Part shown: one piece after another, positions 1 to 8,706 of the stretch | Layout: each line of letters opens with the position of its first letter | Numbering within the stretch: the stretch's first letter is position 1 | Source of the DNA: Legionella drozanskii LLAP-1 | GTDB taxonomy: Bacteria; Pseudomonadota; Gammaproteobacteria; Legionellales; Legionellaceae | DNA length: 62,720 bases | Direction of reading: 5' to 3' | Assembly: GCF_001467585.1 (NCBI RefSeq) | Contig: NZ_LNXY01000034.1 | Span: 3,238 to 65,957 of the forward strand | The notes under the pieces: generated by a model | Told to the model about the DNA's origin: nothing | The model's database searches: none | Seen by the model: the letters and a program-made list of their open reading frames with translations, nothing else | Translations under genes and position numbers: made by a program

Positions 1-54
1 TGGATTACCAAACGTGATGGTTTAATTGTAGACATGGATAACCTCGTCAATTGA
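1..54 (+). CDS. C-terminal end of an unidentified protein (partial)
   Basis: An open frame enters from the left edge and ends at TGA (52-54). It encodes 17 residues ending DMDNLVN. The piece is too short to assign. The tail is of a kind seen at the ends of some winged-helix regulators, but that is only a guess. It could also be chance open frame. Confidence 0.25.
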   Translation, partial: WITKRDGLIVDMDNLVN

Positions 55-427
55 TATTTCAATCGGCTTAATGCCGGCCAATGCATCCATGCGTTTTGAA
101 ATCCAGTTGAATCCTTTTCATTTTAGAAAAAGACTGGGTGCTCCATCGATGATGAAACTCATCCATATTACTTAGAGCTTCTTCGTGTTCGGTGAAAAGT
201 ATTGATCTGCAGGAGAGATGAAGTCAAGGTAATAGAGCAAAAATAAGATTAGTAGGGTTAATTAAAAGTTATTAATGTTCATAGGTATAAATGACCTATC
301 AAGCAAGGTGGCCGAATTTTATTTTTAGGCTGTATTTATGAGTTTTACTACTGAGAGCTCGAGCGAGTAGCTTGTTGCCTTATTTAAATATAAAATTAAG
401 ATTGCTTAAGGACACTTAGAGCACATA
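55..427. other. Non-coding AT-rich stretch
   Basis: I see no convincing gene here. The longest start-to-stop frames are about ten codons (for example ATG at 338). No tRNA, clear terminator or mobile-element end was recognised. It appears to be degraded accessory DNA upstream of the broken GNAT gene. Confidence 0.5.
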
Positions 428-849
428 ATGCTAACAGAGAAACATTATTATAATTTACTAAACGAAAAACCTAAATTTAGATCTATAAATTCCGCAAAAT
501 TTGATATCGTAAAAAGAGTAGAGGTTTTTTTATACCAACTTACAAATTCATGGCCTAACACTTACGTAGAAAATAATTATTTTACAATTTATATTAGAAA
601 AGCCAGATGCCGCGAAGAGAATTTACTTACCTTAGATATTGCAAGATTGAAATATCTAAAAAATCTTTTCAGGGAAGAGGGCATGGTACCGAATTAATTA
701 TGATGTTACACAGCATACACCCTTTCCAGAGAACAGTTATTGAATGTGTTCATAATTTAAATTTAGCACGATGGTGTAAAAAAAATGGGTGGACATCTTA
801 TATTGATAGTCCATCTATTGATAGTCCATCGTTTTATATGGATAAATAA
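428..849 (+). pseudogene. GNAT-family N-acetyltransferase, frameshifted
   Basis: Two overlapping frames (428-697 and 607-849) read as one protein if joined near 645-664. The first frame ends its useful part at LLTLDIAR. The second continues IEISKKSFQGRGHGTELI, which matches GNAT motif A: beta-strand 4 followed by the acetyl-CoA pyrophosphate loop Q-x-x-G-x-G. The C-terminal part (VIECVHNLNLARWCKKNGW) resembles the GNAT beta5/alpha4 region where N-L-x-A-x-x-x-x-x-x-x-G-F/W is typical. The simplest repair is one extra A at about 646, restoring AGA-ATT-GAA. The joined protein would be about 140 residues, normal for a small GNAT. The substrate is unknown. An in-frame slippery heptamer (A AAA AAT, 658-664) would also give the correct -1 shift, so programmed frameshifting is a less likely alternative. 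Confidence 0.65.
802..831 (+). repeat. 15-bp tandem duplication
   Basis: ATTGATAGTCCATCT (802-816) is followed directly by ATTGATAGTCCATCG (817-831), one mismatch in 15. In the GNAT reading frame this doubles the residues IDSPS near the C-terminus, so the duplication is in frame. It looks like replication slippage. Confidence 0.85.
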
Positions 850-901
850 TGGTCAGGATTTTAAAGTTTGAGATCAAATAAAGATGATACGGTGTTGAGC
901 C

Positions 902-2848
902 ATGAATTTAGAGATAAAGAAATTCCATAAACTAAGAGATAATACAGAAGAATTTTTAAATGAATATTTGATTTTTTCAAAAAAACATGGTTTTGAGACA
1001 GCATTGAAACAGTTAAAAGCATCAGATATTGTTATTTCAAGAAATAAAGAAAACCGTTACGTAAAACTTTTTCAACAAAGTATTACTGCTCTTAATAAGA
1101 CTTTTCCTTCCAAAAACAAACATATTCAACGATTAAAATTTGAAGCACATTTACTACAGTCTCTCTATAAAAAAATTTTTTCCCAGATCCCTCAATTCAG
1201 TGATAAAAATTTACTAGCCAGGGAAAAAGCAGGGTTTTTAATTTTTTTGGAAAACTATTTAACAGTTAATCGTCACATTGATATTGCATGTGATGAGAGT
1301 CAGTTGCGTAAATATTTATTAACGCCTGAAATCCAGGCCTCAAAGAATAAAAAAGAATATTTCAACCAATGGAATCAGTATTTCAATTATATTGAGGAAA
1401 AAACTCGAGAAATTAGAGATATATTATTATATTTTCATGTTCAGTCTGACGCTTACCTTGAAGAAATAGAGTTATCGTCTGAAGAGGTTAAAAAGAAAGA
1501 AATTTATATACCTATCATTCGAGATTTTTGGCACTTGAGCCATATAAATGAACTTTGGTGCTATGCAGATATTTCAATAATAAAAAAAACAACTGGGTTA
1601 ATCACTAGTTCAATTGATAAAAAGAAATATCAAGCCTGGATGATTGCAAACTACCGTAGCCGTCAATCTTATTTGCATAGAGGTAATAAAGTGGAAAAAG
1701 CTCGGTATGATAGGAATATGTATATGTGCAGTGAATATTTTTATGCGCTTCCATCAGAAATATTTATTAAAGGGATTAGCTTTGAGAAATGGTTTAAAGC
1801 GTATGAAGTAATAAAACAATTCTCCATAGACTTTATAGGGAAACGTTCTGAAAGAAAACATACAATTTGGCTAAGTGAATGGTTTTCAATAAAATCCAAA
1901 GAAGAGTGGGTCGAGTTGCTAAAAAATAAAACGGATTTGTCTGTAGATGACTCTGAGAAAATTTTTGCATGTTTGATATTAAATAATGATGGAAAGATAA
2001 AAAACAAAGGCGATATCTTTGATCATCCATTTTATAAAATAGGGCGAAATAGATATTTATTATTTAGCTCAATTGCTTCGCAATTAGATCCGATCCAATG
2101 CTTATGTTCTTTGTCGAGGCAATATGAAGAAAAAATTTTCATGGATAATTCTATTACTTCCCTTAAATACATTAATCCTTTAGAAAGAGAAGTTGGTTTA
2201 GGTCTAGAGAAACAGAATATTTCATTTATATCGAATCTATTTATTGAAAAAGAAGATGGTATAGTTAATACCTCTAATCGAAAGGGAGAGTTCGACTTTA
2301 TTTTTCAATTAGAAAACACCTTATTTTTTATAGAGTGTAAACGGTTTCTACAGCCATTTTACTTTGAAGATTATCAAGAGCTTTATGGAAAATTAAATAT
2401 TGAGTCCAAACTATTTAAATCAAAAGTTAATTATGCGGTAAAACAACAACTTATGTTTGATCCTAATGATAGCATTATGAAGACGTTATTCTCAGCGAAT
2501 TGGTGGGCGCAGAAGAAAATTGAAAAAATAATGGTAACATCCAGTTGTTTAGGCGAATACATGTACATGAACGGTGTCCATATTCTTGATCTGGAAGTTT
2601 TTAATGCTTGGTTATTTAATAAAGAAATTGTTATTCGCGAATTAAACACAGACAGAGTTATACAAATTATTTACCCTAAGCAAAATAACTCTCTTCTGCA
2701 GAGATTTTATTCTTTGCAAACTGAAATTCCAACAATAAAAGTAAAACGTGACCAGTGTACTTTTAAGAAAAAGAACACTTACATAGCGGGCGTAAAAATA
2801 GAATCCTTCAGCTATGAACAAGATATCGCAGATCAATTTTTCGTATAG
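902..2848 (+). CDS. Large protein with PD-(D/E)XK nuclease-like core
   Basis: A 648-residue protein, AT-rich in codon use. Residues 1-400 are mostly charged and helical and I recognise no family there. Residues 425-500 carry a restriction-endonuclease-like core: Glu430 in a helix (LEREVG), then G-E-F-D with Asp465, a hydrophobic strand, and I-E-C-K with Glu478 and Lys480. The order E...D...ExK with a 13-residue D-to-E gap is classic for the PD-(D/E)XK superfamily. No signal peptide or membrane helix is evident, so it is probably cytoplasmic. The ATG follows a weak GGTG ribosome site. It stands alone between the broken GNAT gene and tRNA-Thr, in a position typical of cargo in a tRNA-borne island. 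A defence nuclease or DNA-repair role is an inference from fold and place. Confidence 0.6.
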   Translation: MNLEIKKFHKLRDNTEEFLNEYLIFSKKHGFETALKQLKASDIVISRNKENRYVKLFQQSITALNKTFPSKNKHIQRLKFEAHLLQSLYKKIFSQIPQFSDKNLLAREKAGFLIFLENYLTVNRHIDIACDESQLRKYLLTPEIQASKNKKEYFNQWNQYFNYIEEKTREIRDILLYFHVQSDAYLEEIELSSEEVKKKEIYIPIIRDFWHLSHINELWCYADISIIKKTTGLITSSIDKKKYQAWMIANYRSRQSYLHRGNKVEKARYDRNMYMCSEYFYALPSEIFIKGISFEKWFKAYEVIKQFSIDFIGKRSERKHTIWLSEWFSIKSKEEWVELLKNKTDLSVDDSEKIFACLILNNDGKIKNKGDIFDHPFYKIGRNRYLLFSSIASQLDPIQCLCSLSRQYEEKIFMDNSITSLKYINPLEREVGLGLEKQNISFISNLFIEKEDGIVNTSNRKGEFDFIFQLENTLFFIECKRFLQPFYFEDYQELYGKLNIESKLFKSKVNYAVKQQLMFDPNDSIMKTLFSANWWAQKKIEKIMVTSSCLGEYMYMNGVHILDLEVFNAWLFNKEIVIRELNTDRVIQIIYPKQNNSLLQRFYSLQTEIPTIKVKRDQCTFKKKNTYIAGVKIESFSYEQDIADQFFV

Positions 2849-3060
2849 AATTTATTCCAATTACAAAAGCTGTAGGTTGCCTGCGTGAATATTAGAATTT
2901 ACAGAACTCGTGTTAGGGTGCTGGTTGTTAATCGGTGAGTGCCCCCGTAATTGGGAAAGACCCCAATTTTTTTACTTGAATTGGTGAAGTAAACTGCGAC
3001 ACAGATGCGACACAAAAAATGGTTACAAAGAAAAAATCATGTAACTCATTGATTTTAAAA
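2849..3060. other. Presumed island/tRNA junction with repeated octamer
   Basis: This gap lies directly on the 3' side of tRNA-Thr. TGCGACACAGATGCGACAC (2996-3014) contains two direct copies of TGCGACAC 11 bp apart, the sort of short repeat seen as integrase arm sites beside tRNA attachment sites. No integrase gene is present in the window, so the link with integration is inference. Confidence 0.35.
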
Positions 3061-3133
3061 TGCCGTTGCGCGGAATCGAACCGCGGACCTATTGATTACG
3101 AATCAATTGCTCTACCGACTGAGCTACAACGGC
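3061..3133 (-). tRNA. tRNA-Thr (anticodon CGT)
   Basis: Read on the minus strand, the gene folds as a 73-nt cloverleaf. The acceptor is GCCGTTG/CAACGGC with discriminator A, followed by TA at positions 8-9 and the D-arm GCTC/GAGC. The anticodon stem is ATTGA/TCAAT around loop TTCGTAA (anticodon CGT), and the T-arm is CGCGG-TTCGATT-CCGCG. The 3' CCA is not encoded. A sigma70-like promoter lies just upstream. Confidence 0.95.
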
Positions 3134-3142
3134 AACCTTGGG

Positions 3143-3172
3143 AGTATATCCTTGTGGAGTATTTCGGTGCAA
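3143..3172 (-). promoter_or_regulatory. Probable promoter of tRNA-Thr
   Basis: On the minus strand TTGCAC (3172-3167) and TATACT (3148-3143) are separated by 18 bp. The -10 ends 9 bp before the mature tRNA 5' end, a usual distance. It lies between the stop of the upstream coiled-coil gene and the tRNA. Confidence 0.6.
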
Positions 3173-3208
3173 GATTAGGCTTTGGGTTGATTATATTCTT
3201 AATTCTTT

Positions 3209-5083
3209 TTAAGACATTTGGATAAGTTGAGTTTCTTTAGTGCGTGTTTGGCTTGGGGATTCTAGCTCGATTCCCTCTGTTACTGCGACTAGCAAAGCTT
3301 GCGAAGTTATGTGCGTTTTTAGGAAACTGGAAAACTCTCTTTCAATGAGATTAAAGTGATCCTGGATAGTAAGAAATTGCAGTCTTCCATCAATTGCTTC
3401 TTTGGTTTGAGCATAAGATGTAGCTTTAGAGCTAGCTATTTCTGTCAGGATACATTCCCTTAATTCACCGCTGATTTCCTCAATGGTCGATAATTTTTGT
3501 CTATCTTGAAAGATTACTGAAGTGTATTCTTCTTTAAGACTTGTAAAAGATATTTTCAGCTGTGTTATCTTCTCTGCAATTTTCGTTAACTCCGAATCAT
3601 AACCAAAGAAACTAATCAGTGTATTCTGGGGTTTTGCTAAATGCTCTTTAAGCTTACTTTCTAATGCATCGACTTCTCTTTCGTAATCTTCTACCGATTG
3701 AAGTATTTTATTTCTATTTTCTTCTTCCTTAATTAACTCATAGGCTAGAATTTCTGCATCCTGAGACTTAGCTAAGTCTAGACCAGCTTGATCAAGATCC
3801 AATGAAGCACAATTTAAAATTAATGCTTTTACTTGTTTATCCCCGTTAGCAATTTTATCGTTGCGCGCTTCAAAAACCTTTTTGGCTTTATCTATTTGCT
3901 CTGATAACTTGGCGATATAGCTGTCTAATAACTTCTTAAAATTATCCTTAGCGGCACTATCTATTGTGGCAGGTGAACAATTGGATACTGCATTTGTGTA
4001 ACCAGGCGCAATGTAACGGAAAAAACTGCTGGGTATGGAGGTTGTCACACTAGTAGCATATTGCAAAGAAGAGACTGTTTTTCGATACGTAGTTGGATTT
4101 AAAAGCTCTTTCACTATTGCGATAAATTCGAGCTTATTTTGATCGTCATCGGCATTAGCTATCATCTCATCAAAGTTCGCTTTATTTTTCGCAATGAAAT
4201 CTAATAGATACAGCCTTCCTGTCGGTTTTTGATTGTTTTCAATTAACGCTCGCAATAGTCTTTCTGCATTTTCCTTTTTTTTAACTAATAATTGAATGGT
4301 ACCTCTTAACTCACCTAAGTAGCCAAGTTCTTTGACCCTATTTCTTGTTCTTTGCTGTACTAACTCTACTCTAGCCACGAGAGGAATCTCTCTGTTTTTC
4401 AAAATAGTTAGATTAATTGCATGAAGATGTTGTGCAATTGTTGTCGGACCAAGAACGTCGGAAGGCTCTTCTCCTTGAGCATTTTTTTCAGTTGACAGGA
4501 TAATTTTTTCTTCAGTTTTATCAAGTAACTCCTTCACTTGTCGGTGAAAATCATTAATATCAACAATTCGACTGGCAGTTATTTTCAAAAATGTAGGAAG
4601 ATTACCTAGAGTGATATCGATTATTTTAAGTGCAGTGTAAATCGATTTATAAGCCTTAATGACCTGTTCTTGATTTGGGTTTTTATCCGCAAAATTTTCA
4701 ATCCAAGAATTAAATGCTTGGATTAATTTTTTAATTTTATCCAACGTGTTACTAGTGGGGTTTTCATACAAACCTTCGATAGATTGAATAACTTCACCGA
4801 GTAATTCCTTTTCTTCTACTGCCGAGCTTGGAAGACTTGCTAAGTATTCATAAACTGCAAATCTGGCAAAAACCAAAGAACCATAATTGCGCTCTCTGTA
4901 CCTAGCGAATTCCTCAAATTTAGGTGAAAGATGATCTTGTAAATCGTCTTTGATTTGCTCAAAACTTGCTTGTTCTAGGTATAAACTAATTAGAAGCGCA
5001 GTCTTTAAACAATTGTCTTCTTTGCTTGCTTTTTCTTTTCGCCAAGCTTTAAACCAGCCTCTATAAGTTGCTTCTTTTGACAT
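3209..5083 (-). CDS. Large alpha-helical/coiled-coil protein, effector-like
   Basis: A 624-residue protein I do not recognise. It has no signal peptide or membrane segment. It is almost wholly helical with long heptad-rich stretches, notably around residues 440-520 (EDYEREVDALESKLKEHLAK) where a coiled coil is likely. The N-terminus is rich in Lys and aromatic residues. The C-terminus is polar with Glu and Ser/Thr and ends QLIQMS, with hydrophobic residues close to the end. This is compatible with a Dot/Icm translocation signal but not diagnostic. It is a single gene between tRNA-Thr and the ecto-NTPDase. Calling it an effector rests on lack of known family, size, coiled coils and the Legionella-like context. 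Confidence 0.6.
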   Translation of the reverse strand: MSKEATYRGWFKAWRKEKASKEDNCLKTALLISLYLEQASFEQIKDDLQDHLSPKFEEFARYRERNYGSLVFARFAVYEYLASLPSSAVEEKELLGEVIQSIEGLYENPTSNTLDKIKKLIQAFNSWIENFADKNPNQEQVIKAYKSIYTALKIIDITLGNLPTFLKITASRIVDINDFHRQVKELLDKTEEKIILSTEKNAQGEEPSDVLGPTTIAQHLHAINLTILKNREIPLVARVELVQQRTRNRVKELGYLGELRGTIQLLVKKKENAERLLRALIENNQKPTGRLYLLDFIAKNKANFDEMIANADDDQNKLEFIAIVKELLNPTTYRKTVSSLQYATSVTTSIPSSFFRYIAPGYTNAVSNCSPATIDSAAKDNFKKLLDSYIAKLSEQIDKAKKVFEARNDKIANGDKQVKALILNCASLDLDQAGLDLAKSQDAEILAYELIKEEENRNKILQSVEDYEREVDALESKLKEHLAKPQNTLISFFGYDSELTKIAEKITQLKISFTSLKEEYTSVIFQDRQKLSTIEEISGELRECILTEIASSKATSYAQTKEAIDGRLQFLTIQDHFNLIEREFSSFLKTHITSQALLVAVTEGIELESPSQTRTKETQLIQMS

Positions 5084-5118
5084 ATTGGATTCTTAGTTAG
5101 AAGAAAAATTAGGCTATT

Positions 5119-6264
5119 CTATGCTTTTGCAGTTTGTAATAAAACAACCCCTAACGTCCAATCTGTTGTCTGATTAGCCGTAAGATAGTTGACTGATTGC
5201 TGCGGTTGTATGCCGTAACCATCCACCATCAAAGCGTAATAATAGGCAGGAAAAAGACAATAGCCATAGAGATATTCGTTGCCTGTGTATTGTGAACTCA
5301 AAGAGGACCATTGTTGATGACAGATTAACGTATTAGCTTGTTCCAATAATGACTCATTAGTAAATTCGTTATTCGAGAACTGAAAAGGGTGGCTTTGTAC
5401 TAGATCAGACATTCCACCAATGACATACCAATTGTTTATGGGATTCGCTCCCATTACAGGTTGGATAATGCTATTAACCCGATGCACATTATTCATTAAT
5501 GTCGCCACTTCTGTTTTACAAGTTGTAGCATCCCCTTCTGCTGTTAGGCCAGTTGGTAATTCATATTCGTTCGCAAAACAGGAACCTACATCGAGGAATT
5601 GATGAGTGACTTCGGTTTGTCCAAGCCCTAGAAAACTATGTATAAAAAGTTGCAGATGACGACCATAAAGATCGAATTGTTGGAGGTCAGAATTTTTTAT
5701 TCCCTCAGTTCTTGCTACAGGGAAAACAATTTGCACCGATGCCCCACCCATATCCATCACGCCAACAGGGGTTTTGTCATTGGATGTTAACGTACCGAGC
5801 TTATAATTGACTGCTAACCAGCCATACAGCCCTTCTTCACTTCCGGTAATAGTTTTAGAACTTTGCAATTGCCACTCGGGGTGATTGGCAAACCAATTTT
5901 GCATTAGGTCATAAAATTGCTTTTGTTTAGGTGTTGGCAACAGTCGCATACCTGCGGTGGCATAAAAATACAGAGGTAAATTGTCTTCATTTGCTCCAGA
6001 AAACAAACTTGTCAGGTAGTTATCCAAGGTTGCTTGATTAGGTTCGATGCTTGCGAAACCCGGCTTGATCTTTTTAGACCAGAGCTCTTTTACATTCACT
6101 GGGGTCTTGGTTTGGTCGACATCGTAAGCATAAATATGCAACCGAGAACCGGTACTACCGGCATCAACTATAGCGATACATTGATGTTGTTGACATTCAG
6201 AACTTGCGGCATTAACAACAAAACTCGCAAAGAGCGCCAATAATCCCAACAAACGTAGCGTCAT
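5119..6264 (-). CDS. Ecto-nucleoside triphosphate diphosphohydrolase (apyrase, GDA1/CD39 family)
   Basis: The 381-residue exported enzyme hydrolyses nucleoside tri- and diphosphates to the monophosphate. All five apyrase conserved regions are visible: ACR1 DAGSTGSR (34-41), ACR2 ATAGMR (102-107), ACR3 GSEEGLYGW (141-149, with Glu144 as the expected catalytic base), ACR4 MDMGGASVQ (170-178) and ACR5 VIGGMSD (281-287). A signal peptide covers about residues 1-20 (LLALFASFVVNAAS). Cys pairs in the C-terminal half fit disulfides. The length matches the soluble single-domain bacterial NTPDases. The family is largely eukaryotic, and the L. pneumophila homologue (Lpg1905) contributes to intracellular growth. 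Here it probably acts in the periplasm or outside the cell. Confidence 0.95.
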   Translation of the reverse strand: MTLRLLGLLALFASFVVNAASSECQQHQCIAIVDAGSTGSRLHIYAYDVDQTKTPVNVKELWSKKIKPGFASIEPNQATLDNYLTSLFSGANEDNLPLYFYATAGMRLLPTPKQKQFYDLMQNWFANHPEWQLQSSKTITGSEEGLYGWLAVNYKLGTLTSNDKTPVGVMDMGGASVQIVFPVARTEGIKNSDLQQFDLYGRHLQLFIHSFLGLGQTEVTHQFLDVGSCFANEYELPTGLTAEGDATTCKTEVATLMNNVHRVNSIIQPVMGANPINNWYVIGGMSDLVQSHPFQFSNNEFTNESLLEQANTLICHQQWSSLSSQYTGNEYLYGYCLFPAYYYALMVDGYGIQPQQSVNYLTANQTTDWTLGVVLLQTAKA

Positions 6265-6353
6265 AATTCACAACTTCACAGGCCATAAGATGGCCGGATG
6301 ATACACTGTGATTATTTTATTGTCAATGAGAATCAGAATAACACAACAACAAA

Positions 6354-8561
6354 TTATTTTGTATTTTTATAGCAACTTGTTGAAATTTCATCATTTTGTC
6401 TACCCAATTTAACAGAAGCCATACCGCATTCCGCGGTATTGTACACAGCAATTTTTTGCTTTTTAAAAGTATTTAAAGTTTGTTGATGAGGAAAATGATA
6501 GCGATTATCAAAACCTGATGAGATGACAGCATAATGGGGGGCGACTTGCTCAATAAATGCCAAGGAAGAAGATGTTTTACTGCCATGATGAGGCACTAGT
6601 AAAACCTCTGAACGAAGCTGATTCCCATAAGTGGCAACCAAATAATTCTCAGCTAATTTTTCAATATCGCCGGCTAATAATATTCTTCCGGCTTCATTTT
6701 CTATTTGCAAAACACAAGAACTATTGTTTTTGTTCCTAAATCTTTTGCCAATTGCCAAAAATCGAAAAGTCACTTTATCCCATTGCCATGCTGGATAGTG
6801 ATGACAAGCCTTTCCACGGTGATAATAAGAAACTTTATCCACTAAAAGATCGGCAATGGGGTATTTTTCTTCAAGCGAAGCTAAACCACCCCGATGATCT
6901 AAATCCGGATGGCTAATAATCACTTTATCAATTTTATTGATACCTAAAGTATTAAGGTAAGGAATAATGGCAAGCTTCCCCATATCTCCGCCTTGGTAAA
7001 ACTTCATTCCCGTGTCATAAATTAAACTATGATTTGCAGTATTCACTACCACAGCTAAGCCTTGTCCTACATCTAAAAAATCAATCTTTGCCTCACCCAA
7101 TTTAATTTTCTGATGACCAGGAAAAAGACTAGAAAAAAATAAAACAATTATTGCAGGAAAAATAGCTTTAATAGGTAAAAAAAGAATAAGCAACATCACC
7201 AACATAAGAGCAAGCGGTGATAATAATTCAGTGTAAGAGCAATCCAAATTAAGCACTGAAAAAGAATCAACCCATTGTAAAAAATGGAGCAGCCATTCCG
7301 TCGCTATTTTAATGGGAGTCACTAGATAATGAATATTAAAACAATGCAGCAAAAACAGACTGATTAAAGAAAGCGGTACGATAATAAAACCCACCCAGGG
7401 AATAGCCAACAAATTTGCAAGCAAGCCATTCACAGCACCATAAGAAAACCAATATAAACTGAGCGGCATTAGCCCAATCAAACAAGCCAATTGAATGCAG
7501 ATGGCCTTTTTAAGCTTGCTCCCCGCCACTCGTTGATTGATCAGAATTAAAATAGCAACTGCAATAAATGATAAATAAAATCCGGGCAGTAATACCGCAT
7601 GCGGCTCATAGATTAGCACGGCAAGTAAACCATAGCGCCAAGCTTGCCAAACGGTGAATCGACAGTTTAAAAAATTTCGTAATAATAGAAAAATACAAGC
7701 TAACAAAGAACGCTGAGAAGGCGGAGCAAAACCTGCGAGCAATGCATACACAGCCCCCATGAACAGTGCCGCAGCCGTGGCTATTTTAGCCGCAGGACAA
7801 GACAAACATAAGCGACTGGACCGAGACCATAACCACTTCATTAACCAATAACTGAACCCCACAATTAAACCAATATGTGAACCAGAAATAACCATCAGAT
7901 GGGTGGTTCCCGTACGTCGAAACAAATCCCACTGCAGCTTATCAATATGCGTGGTCAGACCCAACGTTAACGCTTGTAAAATACCCAGTACAGCAGTATC
8001 CGGGATGGCGTGCGCAAAAGTTAAAGCCAATTTCTCACGAAAAATCAGCAAAGATTGAGGCTTGCTTATATTTGGATGCAATTTAGTAAAGTGTTTAATA
8101 TACCCAGTCCAATGAATATGACGCGCGTTTAATCCGCCAACGAAATCGAAATGGCCAGGGTTAGCTAGGTTTTCAGGTTTTTTTAACTTGGCTTCGAAAG
8201 ACCAGGTTTGGCCTACTTTGAAATGAGGACAATGTTGATAGCAGGAAATTAAAATCACAGCACTGACTTTTTTGCCATTTAATTCGTGAGCCGCAAATTC
8301 AAATTGGGTTTTGTTAGAATTGCTGATAGGAAGTGAGACGACTCTGCCTTTTAATTCAGCTTTTGACAGAACACGAGCATCAGGCATACCGCGATCATCA
8401 ACCCACCAAAGATGCAACATTCCCCAGATTATAGCCAGGGAGAATGCTACAAACGCTGAATACCCGGGGCGAAAAAAAAAGCTAATAACAAGCATTATTA
8501 AGGGATAAAGCGATTCTGTATAAACAAAAGCTATCCCTGCAAATACACAGAGAATTTCCAT
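6354..8561 (-). CDS. comEC: ComEC/Rec2-family DNA uptake channel
   Basis: The inner-membrane channel carries single-stranded DNA into the cytoplasm during natural transformation. The 735-residue protein has the family's three parts: N-terminal membrane helices plus an OB-like soluble region (about 1-180), the multi-helix competence domain beginning with GTTHLMVISGSHIGL (218-232), and a C-terminal metallo-beta-lactamase-like domain with HPDLDHRGG and PHHGSKTSS motifs. The beta-lactamase-like metal ligands appear intact. The length is typical of gammaproteobacterial ComEC. It is a single gene, divergent from pntAA. Legionella species are naturally competent, so a working gene is expected. Confidence 0.93.
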   Translation of the reverse strand: MEILCVFAGIAFVYTESLYPLIMLVISFFFRPGYSAFVAFSLAIIWGMLHLWWVDDRGMPDARVLSKAELKGRVVSLPISNSNKTQFEFAAHELNGKKVSAVILISCYQHCPHFKVGQTWSFEAKLKKPENLANPGHFDFVGGLNARHIHWTGYIKHFTKLHPNISKPQSLLIFREKLALTFAHAIPDTAVLGILQALTLGLTTHIDKLQWDLFRRTGTTHLMVISGSHIGLIVGFSYWLMKWLWSRSSRLCLSCPAAKIATAAALFMGAVYALLAGFAPPSQRSLLACIFLLLRNFLNCRFTVWQAWRYGLLAVLIYEPHAVLLPGFYLSFIAVAILILINQRVAGSKLKKAICIQLACLIGLMPLSLYWFSYGAVNGLLANLLAIPWVGFIIVPLSLISLFLLHCFNIHYLVTPIKIATEWLLHFLQWVDSFSVLNLDCSYTELLSPLALMLVMLLILFLPIKAIFPAIIVLFFSSLFPGHQKIKLGEAKIDFLDVGQGLAVVVNTANHSLIYDTGMKFYQGGDMGKLAIIPYLNTLGINKIDKVIISHPDLDHRGGLASLEEKYPIADLLVDKVSYYHRGKACHHYPAWQWDKVTFRFLAIGKRFRNKNNSSCVLQIENEAGRILLAGDIEKLAENYLVATYGNQLRSEVLLVPHHGSKTSSSLAFIEQVAPHYAVISSGFDNRYHFPHQQTLNTFKKQKIAVYNTAECGMASVKLGRQNDEISTSCYKNTK

Positions 8562-8706
8562 ATTTTGTGTTGGACTTTAGCAAAGTGAGCGTAGAGTACA
8601 GCAATTTTAATTGGCACACAATTCATTTGATTCTTCAAAAAACGCTAGAAATATCAACCAGATTACAATAGGATAAACACATCTAAGGTGAAATGGATGT
8701 TTCTCA
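8562..8706. other. Divergent intergenic region comEC/pntAA with short leader frame
   Basis: This 145-bp gap must contain both promoters, though no near-consensus one stands out. A five-codon frame (ATG 8693, MDVSQ, TGA 8708-8710) preceded by AAGG overlaps the pntAA start as ATGA, which could give translational coupling. This is a weak observation. Confidence 0.3.

Noticed and set aside
3019-3225. 68-residue open frame on the plus strand
   Set aside because: It runs straight through the tRNA-Thr gene on the opposite strand and has no ribosome site; it is an artefact of the tRNA sequence.
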